From: Diplonema japonicum
Taxonomy: Eukaryota; Euglenozoa; Diplonemea; Diplonemida; Diplonemidae
Direction: 5' to 3'
Length of the DNA: 64,000 nt
Assembly (NCBI GenBank): GCA_964019335.1
Contig: OZ025659.1
Location: 744,001-808,000, forward strand
Of the stretch, positions 42,109-54,000 are shown piece by piece. The position numbers and the translations under genes were made by a program. Below the pieces are notes generated by a model, which saw only the letters and a program-made list of their open reading frames with translations, did no database searches and was not told the DNA's origin. Position 1 is the first letter of the stretch, and every line of letters begins with the position of its first letter.

Positions 42109-42985
42109 ATGAAGAGTGTGAACGTGCTACTAAGGCAGAAGAGGTGGTACAATAGCTATGACATGCCCGCGTCGGGTGGCTACTATGGCAAGGGGAGCGC
42201 ACCACCGGGGTGGGACACCAGCAAAGCAGCACAATACGATGATAACGTGAGGGAGATGAAGGAGAACCAGCGCTTGAAAGTCACAAAGGGCTACGACATG
42301 AGCCCTAGGGGTTCTGACAAGGAGCACCTGGCAGGGACACCTGTCTTCAAAATGAAAATATCAAGAAAGACTCAGGAAGAGATCGACAGGGAGAACGAAG
42401 GTTCACAAGGGGTCGTCGCAGACCTGACCGATAAGCAGCGTGAGAACATGAGGAAAAGACGTAACCGGAAGGCCTTCTGGGCAGATCTGATGCAGAGTAT
42501 AAAATTAAACTCGAAGTACGTGAACAAAGGGAGGTCGAACATAGGGTTCCTCAACTTCGGAGATAACAATATCGGTGTTTTGAACTTCGGCGATGGCAGC
42601 AAAGGCTTCATGACGAAGGGCGACTACAACAACGGGGCCTTCCTTAATGGGGCAGACAATATTGGGGTCTGTATTTGGGGAAATGGCAACATCGGTGCGT
42701 TTATTTACGGCAATCAGAACAGAGGTTTGGATATTTGGGGAGACAAGGAGCGAGGTTGGTTGAAAACATCCCAGCACCTGATGAAGATACGGTATGTACA
42801 TATGCCAATTATGACTCTCGCACAGGATGCGTGTCATCTACGCTGTGTTCTTACTGATAGTGCTGTACGTTCCCATCGCTTACAACAACATGAAGCGCCG
42901 TGAGAGAACGCGTTGGTTGAAGGCAATGGATATAGAGGTGAATGAAGAGAATATCGACAAGATGATGACAAAGAAGAGTTGGTAG
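42109..42985 (+). CDS. Pentapeptide-type (NxGxxN) repeat protein with C-terminal membrane helix
   Basis: Exons 42109-42791 and 42826-42985 (34-nt intron) give 280 residues. The N-terminus (MKSVNVLLRQKRWYNSY) is basic and hydroxylated like a mitochondrial presequence. Residues ~144-222 are about eight tandem units of the type NIGFLNFGDN, NIGVLNFGDG, NNGAFLNGAD, NIGVCIWGNG, NIGAFIYGNQ, as in the Pentapeptide_2 fold. The spliced last exon adds a single transmembrane helix (VIYAVFLLIVLYVPIAY) and a basic tail. Without splicing the ORF would lose this anchor. I do not recognise an orthologue; a mitochondrial inner-membrane location is a guess. The acceptor is CCACAG six bases before the ATG. Confidence 0.68.
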
Positions 42986-43041
42986 TCGCTTCCCGTCTTG
43001 CTTGATGCTGGTTTGTATGTCAGTTATCACAGGTGGTTAAA

Positions 43042-44645
43042 ATGTGCGATTTGGACCACACTTATGACAGATTCTACGACACGATCTCGACAGTAGAAGG
43101 CCATAAGTACAAAGGGCAGCTCATCGATGCTGTGGGTAAGACATGGGTGATGGACGGGAAGGGTACCATGAGTTACACCAACAGTGACTTGTACGAAGGT
43201 GAATGGAAGAATGGCATAAAGGAAGGGACAGGTGTCATGCACTACACAGACGGTAGTATCTATGAAGGGGAATGGTGCGGCAACGAGCCCAATGGCTGCG
43301 GTACGTTGACTTTGGAGAACAATGACATCTACGAAGGTGCATTCGTGAGCGGGAAGAGACACGGCATGGGAACAGAGGTGATCAAGTCGACAGGTGAGAG
43401 GTATGTGGGCTCGTTCCGCAACAATAAACGTGAGGGACGAGGCATCTTAGAGATGAACAACGGTGTGAAGTACGAAGGCACTTTCCACAACAGTGTCATA
43501 CAAGGCACAGGAACCATGACTTTCCCAAACAAGGACAGCTACACAGGATCCTTCGAGAACGGCACTATGCACGGCAATGGTATCTATGCCTTTGCGAACG
43601 GCGACCAATATGAAGGGGTTTACAAGCATGGCAAGCGTGTGGGCGGCACTCTCGTACAAAATGACGGTAAGACTTTCGACGCCGAGTTCGGCCCTTCTGG
43701 CGAGTTGTCGAAGCTCCGTTCGCATGGTGAAGATTGCATCGAAGTAGAGCACAGCAGCATTGTTTCGCCTTCTAAGAACGCCAGTTCATGGAAGGAAGGC
43801 AGGGGGTCCATCGTATATAGCAACAGTGACAAGTACACAGGTGAGTTTGTACAAAACAAACGCAGTGGCATTGGTGTAATGCAGTACAAGAATGGTGACC
43901 AATATGAAGGCGGGTGGTTGGAAGACCAGCAGCACGGCAGGGGGAGGATGACATGGCATGAGATGGGCCCTCCAAACATAGGAGGCTGGCGGTACGATGG
44001 CGAGTGGTGCCACGGGGAGCCCAATGGGCACGGAACGCTTATTATGGACTTAGAGGGCAGCAAGTATGAGGGCTGCTGGGTTGCAGGGGTGCGAAGTGGA
44101 TTGGGCATTGAAGTGAAGCCGGACTACACTTATGAAGGGGAATTCATCGGGAATAACATGAACGGGAAAGGAAAGCTGACAACGGCTGATGGCGACATCT
44201 ACATCGGCACTTTCAAGGAGGGGAAGCTGACGGACCCTAGTGCTAAGATCATCTGTAGCAACGGCGACGTGTACGTTGGCAGTGTGGTTGAGAACGTGAT
44301 CGAGGGTGAGGGGGTCCTGAACTATATTAACAATGACAAATACGAAGGCGAGTTTAAGAAAGGCGTAAAGTGGGGGAGTGGCATGATGACCTACAGTAAT
44401 GGTGACAGCTACGAGGGCCTGTGGGTTGAGGACAGCATGCATGGGCACGGTCTCTTCTGCTACAAGGACAATGGCATCTACGAGGGCAGCTTTAGGGAGA
44501 ATTCCAAACACGGAAGAGGTATATCTACACTCACTAGTACCTTGCCACAGGCACTTGGAGGGACGAGACAGGATGCAAGTACGCTGTCACCTTTAAGGAC
44601 AACGAGTTAGTATGTAGGGAAAAGGTCGCAACACCGAGCCACTAG
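43042..44645 (+). CDS. MORN-repeat protein
   Basis: Exons 43042-44518 and 44551-44645 (32-nt intron) give 523 residues. Nearly the whole protein is MORN repeats (about 18 units of the form YEGxxxxGxxxGxG), broken once near residues 215-240 by a short non-repeat insert. MORN stacks form rods that act as linkers at membranes, flagella and basal bodies. The last exon completes the final repeat (HGRGTWRDE) and ends ATPSH. The start follows TCACAGGTGGTTAAA. No kinase or other domain is attached. Confidence 0.85.
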
Positions 44646-44755
44646 TGGCATCGCTTTAAACTTAAGTTATGATTAACATCTAACATAATATCACCATTCT
44701 TTTTTTTCTTCCACTTTCACCTGTTTAGTTGCACGCATTTCTAGTAATCAATAAA

Positions 44756-46487
44756 ATGGCGTTCGCACTGCCTGTTATGAGCGAGAACCCCGGATGGGGT
44801 CCACCGAAGACGGATGACGGTCTCAGCTTTGACATCCCTTACCAGCACTTCTTCAAGGGAGACAGGATCTCCAAGATCGCCGACTGGATCAGTGACAACA
44901 GGGGTAGGGGCAGGGGTGGCCGTTCCAGGTACTGGAATGGCGAGGGTGTCGATGAAGAGGAGAAGAACTGGACTACGGCTGACTACACGAAGAACACAAG
45001 GAACATGAGGCCGTGGTACCGTGGAGGAAAGGGCCGTGGTAGGGGCAACAACATGCAGAACAGGGGTGGCCCCAGGAGGACTGGTGGCAGAGGTCAGGGT
45101 GCTGTTGGCAAGCCTAAGAAGAAGGAGCTCAGGGACATGGGTTTCAACAGGGCCAGGAGGGACCTGAACCTCAAGGCTTCTACTGAGGTGAAGCAATCCT
45201 GGGTGATGAAGACCGCCATTAACATTTCTGACCTCAGCAAGTGCTTGACAATCCCCGACCACCCCACTCCCCTGCCTACTGACCTTGCGGTATGCTTATA
45301 AGAATGAATGTAACACTACTATACAGTGCCAAGGCGAAGCGCTCTTCTATAATGATAAGTTGGAGAAAATGGCGGCAGCCAAGTCCCCTCTCCCTATTGT
45401 TGAGCAGAACAGGGCCATGGAGGAGGGCCCTTTGATCAACGCCGAGGCAACCAGGACCTTCCTTAGGGACAAGCAGAAGATGGATGGTAAGATCAAGGTG
45501 GTTGCTTCCGATAAGGCGCTCGCCACGCTAATGGCCGCACCGAAGGCCACGATCGCCTGGGACATACGCATCGAGCGTGTTGGCGATATCTACTTCATTG
45601 ACTGGGATCCTGAGTCCGACGGCAAGAAGTGGACTGTCAACGAGACCTCAACGGAACCGCCTCCTCTTGAAGCCACAGATGAGAACAAGCTCAACTCGCA
45701 GCCGCACCTTATGAACGAGCTCAGCAAGATGAGCATGAACTTCTCCCAGCAGGTTCTTGACAGAAAGAAGGGTACCGTAAAGGGTAAGAACTATGTTCAG
45801 GCACCTGTGCCGGAGCACCTTGAAGGGAAGGACCAGCCTGCCAGTTTGGTGTACAAGTGGAGAACGTGGAAGATCAAGACCGCCTTCCCCAAGGACCCGG
45901 ACACGCACATCTCGTTGATTTCCAGGACGCACGTCGACGGGTTCGTCACCAACGCAAAGTCGTTCCGTGCCTTTACCACTCTCGACCCCACTGGCAACAC
46001 CTACAAGACCCTCCCCAACCAAGAGGGTGCTATTACCGCCGCTGAGATCAAGAACAACTGCTGCAGGCTGGTGAAGCAGGTCGCCGTGTCTATGCTCGCA
46101 GGTGCCGACCACATGAAGCTCGGTTTCTGTACCAGGAAGAAGGCCTCCGACAACACCTCCCATCAGATCGTGCACATCGCCTCGCACGAACCCAAGGTGT
46201 TCGCGAAGTCCATCAACTTGACCCAGAGGGGCTTCTGGAACGTCCTCATCAAGATCTTGCAAGAGCTTTTTACCTGCAAGAGCACTGAAACAAAGCAGAG
46301 GTTCGTTCTCATGAAAGACCCTACCAAGCCCCAGCTCAAGGTATGTTGGTAATCATATTTTCATGTCACGCAGATTTATGACACCACTGGCGATGTTAGC
46401 GACGATGAGTCCAGCGAGGATGACGAGGATGAGGAATCGGAGAGTGACTCGGACTCGGACTCCGACTCTTCCTCTTCGTCGGACTAG
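44756..46487 (+). CDS. EIF3D: Translation initiation factor eIF3 subunit D
   Basis: Exons 44756-45289, 45327-46340 and 46374-46487 (introns 37 and 33 nt) give 553 residues. It is co-linear with eIF3d: N-terminal NPGWGPP, the RNA-binding RGG-like region (RGRGRGGRSRYW...GKGRGRGNNMQNRGG), WVMKTAINISDLSKC, the cap-binding core, and a C-terminal Asp/Ser-rich acidic tail. eIF3d contacts mRNA in the 43S complex and can bind caps. Splicing is required to rejoin core helices and add the acidic tail. The acceptor is TTCTAG 12 bases before the ATG. Confidence 0.95.
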
Positions 46488-46988
46488 AAGTTAAATTCCC
46501 GATCATCCCTCCCCTTTGCTTTTGGGTTTTTTTAATGTCATGCTTTTTATCAACACGTAGTATTTATTTTAAACCCCCCCCCCATTTCTCTTTCCCCTCT
46601 TTTTGTCCACCCCCGCCCAACCCACCATCCCCATTTCCACTGGTTCGCACCCGCCGACGGGACTCTTTTTAAATCAACTCATTTGCTTTCAGTACGGCAG
46701 CTTAAAGCAAAAGTGTAGCGAGCCGGCTATTGGTTTTCAAGAGATTATTTTCCCCTGAGGTTAGATAAGTAAACAAATATGTTTGGCTTGCCTCGTGAGC
46801 TGATTTAATTGGGCCTAGACTTGGCGCTGTGATGCTGCTTTGAGTCCAGGTTCCGAAGGGGTCTTGCGAATGAGGCATGCTATGTTTTTAAACATTTTTA
46901 CAACTCAGGTTTGCTTGTGTTTTTTTCTTATTCTTTTCCGTATCTTTTCACAACGTCACCTCCTTACGTTTAAATCATTCGCAGCACA
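46488..46988. other. Intergenic region, partly non-repetitive
   Basis: The first 190 bases are C/T-rich. From about 46680 to 46900 the sequence is of mixed composition, with possible stems (for example CCTAGACT near 46814 against AGTCCAGG near 46842). No ORF or known RNA signature (tRNA boxes, snRNA, clear C/D boxes) is found. The CGCAG at about 46980-46984 is the acceptor for the next gene. Confidence 0.5.
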
Positions 46989-48264
46989 ATGAACAAAGCA
47001 ACATGCACGGGGTGCGGCAAGGACGCACCAACTATGCAATGCCCTCAGTGCAGGGAGCTCGGATTGCCACCGGCATACTTCTGCGCCCAGGACTGCTTCA
47101 AGAAGAGCTGGGGCACACACAAAAAAGAACACAAAAAAGCACCGGAGGCCAGCATCCCCACTATGAGTGCTGAGCAGATGTTGTTATTCGACTTCAGGGG
47201 TGATTTGAGGCCCGGGAAGATTACACCGATGAGAAAGGTGCCAAAAACCATTCCCAGGCCTGACTACGCCGACCACCCGCAGGGACACAGTCTGTCAGAA
47301 CAGAAGGACACTAGCCAGAAGGCGGTCCGTATTAGGGGCGAGGATCTCGTGGGGCTCAAGAAGGTTTGCAAGCTTGCAAGAGAGGTGCTGGACATTGCAT
47401 GTGCCGCCGTGAAGCCCGGTATCACTGGTGATGAGATCGATAAGATCGTACACGACGCGTGTGTGGCCAGGGAGTCTTACCCTTCACCGTTGAACTACTT
47501 TGGGTTCCCTAAATCAGTTTGCACCAGGTATGTTTTTTAATGGTACAGCATGTCATGCAGCATCAATGAAATCATCTGCCATGGGATCCCCGATTCGCGA
47601 CCCCTCGAAGAGGGCGACATTGTGAACATCGATGTGACCCTCTTCCACGGTATGACATGTGTCGTGTGTTACTTCTTACGCAGGCGGTTTCCATGGTGAT
47701 CTCAACGAGACGGTGTTTGTGGGCAAACCCAGCGCAGAGTCGAAGAAACTGGTCATCGCAGCTTACGAGTGTCTGTGGGAGGGTATTAACAGCGTCAAAC
47801 CTGGTGCTTTCTACCGAAACGTGGGCACCACGATCGACATCAGGGCCAAGCAGGACAACCTCAGTGTCGTGAAAACATACTGTGGACACGGCATCCACAA
47901 GCTCTTCCACACTGCCCCAAATGTACCGCATTACGCAAAAAACAAGGCAGTTGGTGTGATGGAAACTGGCCATGCCTTCACCATCGAGCCCATGATCAAC
48001 GTGGGTGAGTACGGCGATGTGCTGTGGCCCGACAACTGGACCAGCTCGACCACTGACGGGAAGAGGTCTGCGCAGTTCGAGGAGACTTTGTACGTTGTTG
48101 ACGATGGTATGTTTTGACATCTGCAAGCTTATAACTTCACAGGTGTCGAAGTCCTCACCATGCGTGAAAACCCAAAGCCACACTTCGCCCGCCAGCTTGA
48201 TGAATGGGGTGTTCCTTATGAAATCAAGGTGGGGCCAGGCGGCTCTGACCCGAGGTGGCAGTAA
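46989..48264 (+). CDS. METAP1: Methionine aminopeptidase 1
   Basis: Exons 46989-47527, 47561-47649, 47684-48106 and 48143-48264 (introns 33, 34 and 36 nt) give 390 residues. The N-terminus is the C6H2/MYND-like zinc finger of eukaryotic MetAP1 ([16 protein letters not shown]...[11 protein letters not shown]). The pita-bread domain keeps all metal ligands: [26 protein letters not shown] and FEETL. The enzyme removes initiator methionine at the ribosome. The middle introns fall in highly conserved blocks, so their boundaries are certain to the base. It ends in DPRWQ. Confidence 0.94.
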
Positions 48265-48355
48265 ATCTCAGTTTTTCTTTTTTTTTCTTAGTGTATCAGT
48301 TATAGTCTTTTTCATTGATTCTTGCATTTATTTTCAAGAGGTCACAGGATGGAGA

Positions 48356-49293
48356 ATGGGAGGGTGCCTTAGTAGGATCCTGATAAGAGATGAGCGCCTG
48401 GGTCGTGCGGTGTGGTTGTTTCGCGAGGGTGGGGTGATGCTGTCGCCTTACTGGTGGGCTGCGGCTCTTACCTTTCAGCTTCCTTTGATTACTACAGTTG
48501 TATTCTGCAGGTGCACTCCTGCAAGGCACCACAAAGTGGTGGTGGCGGGGTCTGCTACGCTGCTGTTGGCTGTAGGATATTTTCAGGTAATGGTAAGCAC
48601 CTCTGATCCTGGAATCATACCTCGAAGTGATGGGGAGGAGGAGGGGCAGAACGAACGCGTTGGGGAGCGCGTGATGGGTCTTATCGTGCAGCCCCGTGAC
48701 CAGGTTGTGCAGACAGGTAAAGGCCCGCTTGTCTATAGATGGTGTCGTACGTGCAAGATCCATCGCCCTCCGCGTGCGTCGCACTGTGACACGCTCGATT
48801 GCTGTGTTGCTGACTATGATCACTTCTGCCCAGTGGTAGGTTCCTGCATTGCGCAACGGACACTGAGGTACTTCGTCGGGTTCCTCTCTTCTTGCGCGCT
48901 TCTTGCTTCGTGGACTGGGGGGTGCACCTATTACCTCATGAAGACATCGTGCGGACCTTCAGGACCTTACTATTCTGCCTTCAGAGAAAAAGAAAGAATG
49001 TGCGCCGCAGCTTCGATTGGGTGTGGTGCGGGCTTCTGGACAGGCGTCATGTCGATTTTTTACTTTTAGTATGCCACACACCAATCACACACATCTCAGC
49101 TTGATATGCACTGAGCACACGAAACGTGAGGACGTGCGCGGGCTGCCGAACCCCTATGCCGAAAAGGAGGTATGCGTCTGGTAAAACTACAGCAACACAG
49201 TGGACGTTGACGGGTAGCTTACGCGCCATACGATCAGCACTTTGTGGTTTCTTGCCTTCGAGCAAGGTGCAATTCACAGCAGATTCCTCATAG
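48356..49293 (+). CDS. DHHC-type palmitoyltransferase with DHFC active site
   Basis: Exons 48356-49068, 49100-49169 and 49201-49293 (both introns 31 nt) give 291 residues. The Cys-rich domain CRTCKIHRPPRASHCDTLDCCVADYDHFCPVVGSCI holds the active site as DHFC (155-158) in place of DHHC; DPGIIP follows TM2 as in the family. Four hydrophobic segments are present. The N-terminus MGGCLS looks like a myristoylation plus palmitoylation site. The last two exons supply a tail with NPYAEKEW, matching the usual C-terminal NPY motif. An ATG at 48349 opens an eight-codon frame overlapping this start. Activity with Phe at the second His position is uncertain, although DHYC variants work in yeast. Confidence 0.8.
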
Positions 49294-49386
49294 ACCTGAC
49301 ACGCAATGCGGTTTAGTTTCTTTCGATCGTTACTTCTACCGCTCGATTCTACTTGGCGATGTATACAGGTGACATAACATTGCAAA

Positions 49387-51012
49387 ATGGAACATTGGAA
49401 ACTAGGATTTGAAGATAAAGGGACGTATATTGAACCAATGGCTCTCCCCACAGAAAACGGACATGTCAATAAGGAAAAGTGGGTTGCAGACAGGCTGGCG
49501 GCCAGGGAGAGTATACCGCACAATTCAAATCACTATGCAGTGCTTGAAACGATCGAAGGCGTGTCACCAGCACTTGTGGTAAATAAGTTGGTTGGTGTGT
49601 ACTTGGAGCTGATCAGCAGCAAGCCCACGTTGTTTCACAGGAAGCAGCAGCTGTGCATAGCACAAATTAGCAACCTGTTCGGATGCGCCCGCCTTCCCTG
49701 TGATACTAGTGATATAGACAACATACACATCTTCCACGCTTCTCAGCATATAACCGTACTATGCAACGGGTCGCTCTTTGAAGTTCAGGTAATCCAAGAC
49801 GGTAAGCCTGTTCCCACGGAGCAACTTCAACAAGCACTTGAGAAAGCCGAGACGATTGCAGAGGAGAACAAGACTACCGGTCTTGGAGAAGGGGGCGAGC
49901 TGGCCTACTTCACGATGCTTCCGCGTGGTGATTGGAGAGCACTACGCACAGAGCTCCAGAAAGACATCAGAAATCGAACGGTACTCAAGTGTGTGGAGTC
50001 CTCGCTATTCGTGCTAGGGTTAGACGCTGTGCCCGAGGGGCATGATTGGTCTAGCACATGCTATGCCGGTGATGGAGTGTCGCGCTGGTACGATCAGTGC
50101 TTCAATGTCTCGGTGCACGATGGTTCTGTGGCTTTGATCCTAGAGGAGTCCTGCTGCGATAGTGTTGCTCTCTCATGGCTGGCGAACAAATTGTATTCTC
50201 TGTTGAAACCGCTACAGGAAATGTCTGAAGTAGTTAAAGGGATGGAAATAGCAGATCAACAAGTGCAATCTCAGGAAGATAAAATAGCACAAACAGCGAA
50301 AGAAGGCGTACTGCGCCACCACTCAGGCTCATTGAAAGATCCCATGCTTAGTCGCTATCCGCCATTAGCATTACACAAGGCGTTGTGCACACGGAGTATC
50401 CGGGCTATCGAGACGCCCTCATTCGCAAGCCTGCTGTACAGACTGGACATCGACTACGACGCATTGGTGATGGTTAGCGGTGCTCTTGCTTTCTACAGGT
50501 GCACCAAAACCACTCCCAATGCAGCGCATACCGTTGGCCTTCACTCATTTGCTGGGGGGAGGAACATGGTCCGCCAGCCAGTGGCCACCAGTGAATGCGT
50601 CGCGTTTCTCAAGGCGATTTGCAAGGATGACCCAGAAAGGATCCACACCAAGCATCAAGTTAAGAAAGTGCTACTCAATGCCCTCGATGCAGCTCGAGAG
50701 GATAAACAAAAAGCCGCCCAGGGTTCCTTACTCAACTGCAAGGACGGCCATGCCCTGCACTACTCGGCAGAGCGGATTTGGAAGCCCAACCCAAAGCCGC
50801 GAAAGACATACAACATCTTCGGTAATCCCAGCCCTAATTCCGACCTGCATTTCACCTACCACATCTGCTGCCACCCGAACACTTTTTGTTTTACTTGGGA
50901 ACGGCCAGACTTTGCTGTGTTCCCTGAGAAGTTTAAGGAAGTATGTGACAAAGACACAAAAGAAATCACACGCCACAGTGCCTCATCGAATGCGTTGGCA
51001 TGCTGTAGTTGA
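49387..51012 (+). CDS. Choline/carnitine acyltransferase-like protein lacking the catalytic histidine
   Basis: Single exon, 541 residues. THE core of the carnitine/choline acyltransferase fold is readable: HITVLCNGSLFEVQV (~121-135), YFTMLPRGDW (174-183), RWYDQCFNVSVHDGS (233-247) and GNPSPNSDLHFTYHI near the end. The family's invariant catalytic His in the E-H-S-x-x-D-G block is replaced here: residues 253-259 read EESCCDS, so Glu254 stands where His should be and the following Gly is Ser. The family's N-terminal LPxLPVP block is missing and the whole is shorter than CrAT or CPT2 (about 600-650). It is probably a pseudoenzyme, perhaps a binding or regulatory protein. The acceptor GTATACAG is 18 bases upstream of the ATG. 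Confidence 0.72.
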   Translation: MEHWKLGFEDKGTYIEPMALPTENGHVNKEKWVADRLAARESIPHNSNHYAVLETIEGVSPALVVNKLVGVYLELISSKPTLFHRKQQLCIAQISNLFGCARLPCDTSDIDNIHIFHASQHITVLCNGSLFEVQVIQDGKPVPTEQLQQALEKAETIAEENKTTGLGEGGELAYFTMLPRGDWRALRTELQKDIRNRTVLKCVESSLFVLGLDAVPEGHDWSSTCYAGDGVSRWYDQCFNVSVHDGSVALILEESCCDSVALSWLANKLYSLLKPLQEMSEVVKGMEIADQQVQSQEDKIAQTAKEGVLRHHSGSLKDPMLSRYPPLALHKALCTRSIRAIETPSFASLLYRLDIDYDALVMVSGALAFYRCTKTTPNAAHTVGLHSFAGGRNMVRQPVATSECVAFLKAICKDDPERIHTKHQVKKVLLNALDAAREDKQKAAQGSLLNCKDGHALHYSAERIWKPNPKPRKTYNIFGNPSPNSDLHFTYHICCHPNTFCFTWERPDFAVFPEKFKEVCDKDTKEITRHSASSNALACCS

Positions 51013-51068
51013 CACTCCTATGTATATTTACAAGCTAGTGTACTGTGATGATTCACACTCCTACAGAA

Positions 51069-54000
51069 ATGGGGGAAGGCGAAGGGGGTGCAAGCTGGGA
51101 GGGGGCAACAATGAGCGACACAGGGAGTAGCTGTGCGGAGGTTGCAGTAAATCCTTTGAGCGAACTAAGGCGAGAGTTGGTCAATGGCCCTGTGTTCCAT
51201 CCGTTGGAAGAGCTTGAGCAGGAAACTGTTGCTGAAAAGTTAGTATTTGACAGAATGCATGTGGATGACATCAAGAGACTCGGGGACGAGCGGGCGAAAG
51301 CAAGGCAAGATGAAGAAATGCAACAACTGCTGGCCCATCGTGATAAGTTAGAAGCCATCAGAAGGTCAAAGGAAGCCAGCTTGTTACGTGCAAGAGACGA
51401 AAACAAGAAGAGACTGGAAAAAGAACAGCAACGTTTCCGTGATGCTGTTATCCGACGCAACGTAGTGAGGCACAATGTGGACGCCTACTTTCAGCAGTCG
51501 CATGAGAAGTTGAAGACATTTGTCAAAACAAGGAAGTCGCAAGTTACTCACAAATACGGTGAAATGACGACAAGCGCAGCGCAGCAATTTGAGTTAGACA
51601 AAATAGACTGGGACTCTATTCCACAGCAGGTAGAAGTACACATCAGTTCAGTGCGAGGTCTGAAAGACAAGATACCGAAAGGCGACTATGTTATGCTTGT
51701 TTCAAAGTACTCACAATTAGGAGGAGAACCATTCAAATGGAGTCTGCGTGACCCTAACGGTTCTGCACCCCCTGCTTGTCCATTCCATGAACACGGGGAC
51801 CCTAGAAAAGCGGACTGCGAGGTGTGCCGGGGCTGGGTCGGTTCTACGACTCCCGTCAAGCATAGGAGCCGCTACCACGACGTCGACTTGCCACTCGACA
51901 CTTCCATCTACACCTTTTTCCCCCCAAGGAAGACGATCAAGCCGTACGCAGCTTTTATCTTCGAGCTCGTGAGGCTTCCTGATAAACCATCAGAACTTCC
52001 TCAAACTGTAGGTTGGGGTGCATTTCCAGTTATCAACGGTAGATTTTCGGTGATCAAGGGTAAGTTCAAAACACCCCTCTTGAGAGGTGGTGTGGACAGC
52101 AGTGTTGAGCACTACACTAAGGTCGAAGACATTGTTGCAGAAGACATTGAGAACTGGCTAGGGAACATCTACTTTGATGTCGTGCCGCACCCCAGGGAAT
52201 GCGACGGGAAAGGGGAGTTCGATATCGAAGCCACCACGAATGCTAAAAGGCTTGGGGTTGGTGAGTATGAAGAAAGTGAAGTCCCAATCAACAGGGGAGA
52301 AACCATGGTTGTAGGTGGCATGAAAACCCTTGGTCGGAACCTGGCTTCCATGGCGTACATGGGAAAGTCCTTCAAGAAGGCCGAGATGACTCCTAAGAGG
52401 CGCAGGTCATCATCCACCGATGTCGGACTTGCAAAGAACACAAGCTGGAGCTTTGGATTAGGTGCCACAAGGACACTGTCTATGAACTCGATGCCGATCG
52501 TGAGCAGGCGAAGGAAGTCTTCGATAGCGTTCGTGGATGAAACAGGCGACTCTGACGACGACGACGAAGATGACGATGACAAGGGCGTTGCGGGTTTTGG
52601 GAGACTGCGCTCGAAGCACATGTCAATGCACAAACTCCTCGAGAAACCGACAAGTGACGACAACAGCGCAGATGACGTGGACAGTAACGATGCCAGTAGT
52701 GGCGGTGACTCCGACAACGAAATGCTTGCCTGCGGAGATGTGACGGACCAGGAACAGGGCGAGCTCCTGTTTGATTTGATAGACCAAGACAACGATGGAG
52801 TGCTCTCGAGGGACGAGCTGCATATGTACCTCGTGAACTATCCTGAAGTCAAGGAAAAGCTGAGTATCTCGAACCTTGCTGAGTTCTTTGACAAACTGGA
52901 CGCTGACTCAGACGGCAGGATCAGCAAGAGCGAGTTTGCTGCTATGTGGGCCGCCATGGCTTCAGGAGCAGCAGACATGTTCGGCTTCCGCGATAAAGAA
53001 AATGTGCAGGAAGATTCTTATGAACTAGTTTCGAAGAAGAAGACGCTTGGCAAAAGCTTCAGGCAAGTGGCAGAGACACTAGGTACTGGGACAGGAACAT
53101 CGACAGCAAAGGGGAAGCTGTTCAATGCGTTGGATAACATTGCTAAGAACAAAAAAAGCAAGAGACGAGTATTGGTGGAAAGAGGTGAAAAATGGGGCCA
53201 GTATACCACTGAGATTAATGACACTTCATTCTTGTCGGGTGAGTCTGCGTCGTGGTCGCTGCAGCTCCAGTATTGCTGGAGGGGCATCCTCGATGAGCTG
53301 AACCTTAAGAATCCAGGAGAGCTGAAATTTTGGTTCGTAATTCTTGTCTTCCTTATAGCGCTCTACAGCCAGTTGTATGTCCATGGAATTGGGCAGTACT
53401 GTGCAGCCTTTGTGTTGGGGCTACCTACTGCCAACATCGACCCCAAGTGGTACGGGCTGATCGTTGAGTACGACAGTAACCACACGTCTGCTTTCCAAGA
53501 GCTTTTTATTGTACTCATTTCTATGACGATGAACATAGGTGTCATAGCAATGCTAATCGCCTTCAGCACTGGTATCAAAGTTGCTACAGGTGGGTTACCA
53601 CAGCAGACGTCGAAATTCGTGTACTGCTTGTCGCTGGCTTACCTGGTATTCCCTTTCCTTCATCTGGGGATCGACCTGTGGGGCGGCTACTCCGGCAATC
53701 ACTCGGACATTATGCGGCTGATAGACTTCTACAACGCCAACCAGTACGAGTCCTTCTTTGGGATATCCACGTTTGCAACACTCTACTTGAATATCTCTGC
53801 GGTGGTGGGAGTGATGAACTACTTGTACACCATGCGCGTGCACTTGAATGGTATTCTGCAGGACTGCTTCTGGAGGATTAACGTTGTCAATGAGAGGAAC
53901 TTTTTTGTCCCACTGGACTTAGAAGTATCAAAGAAGGAGCTGGAGTACGTGTGCAGAAAGTCAGAGATGTGGAGAGGAAGGAACGGTGAACGCCGAAAGA

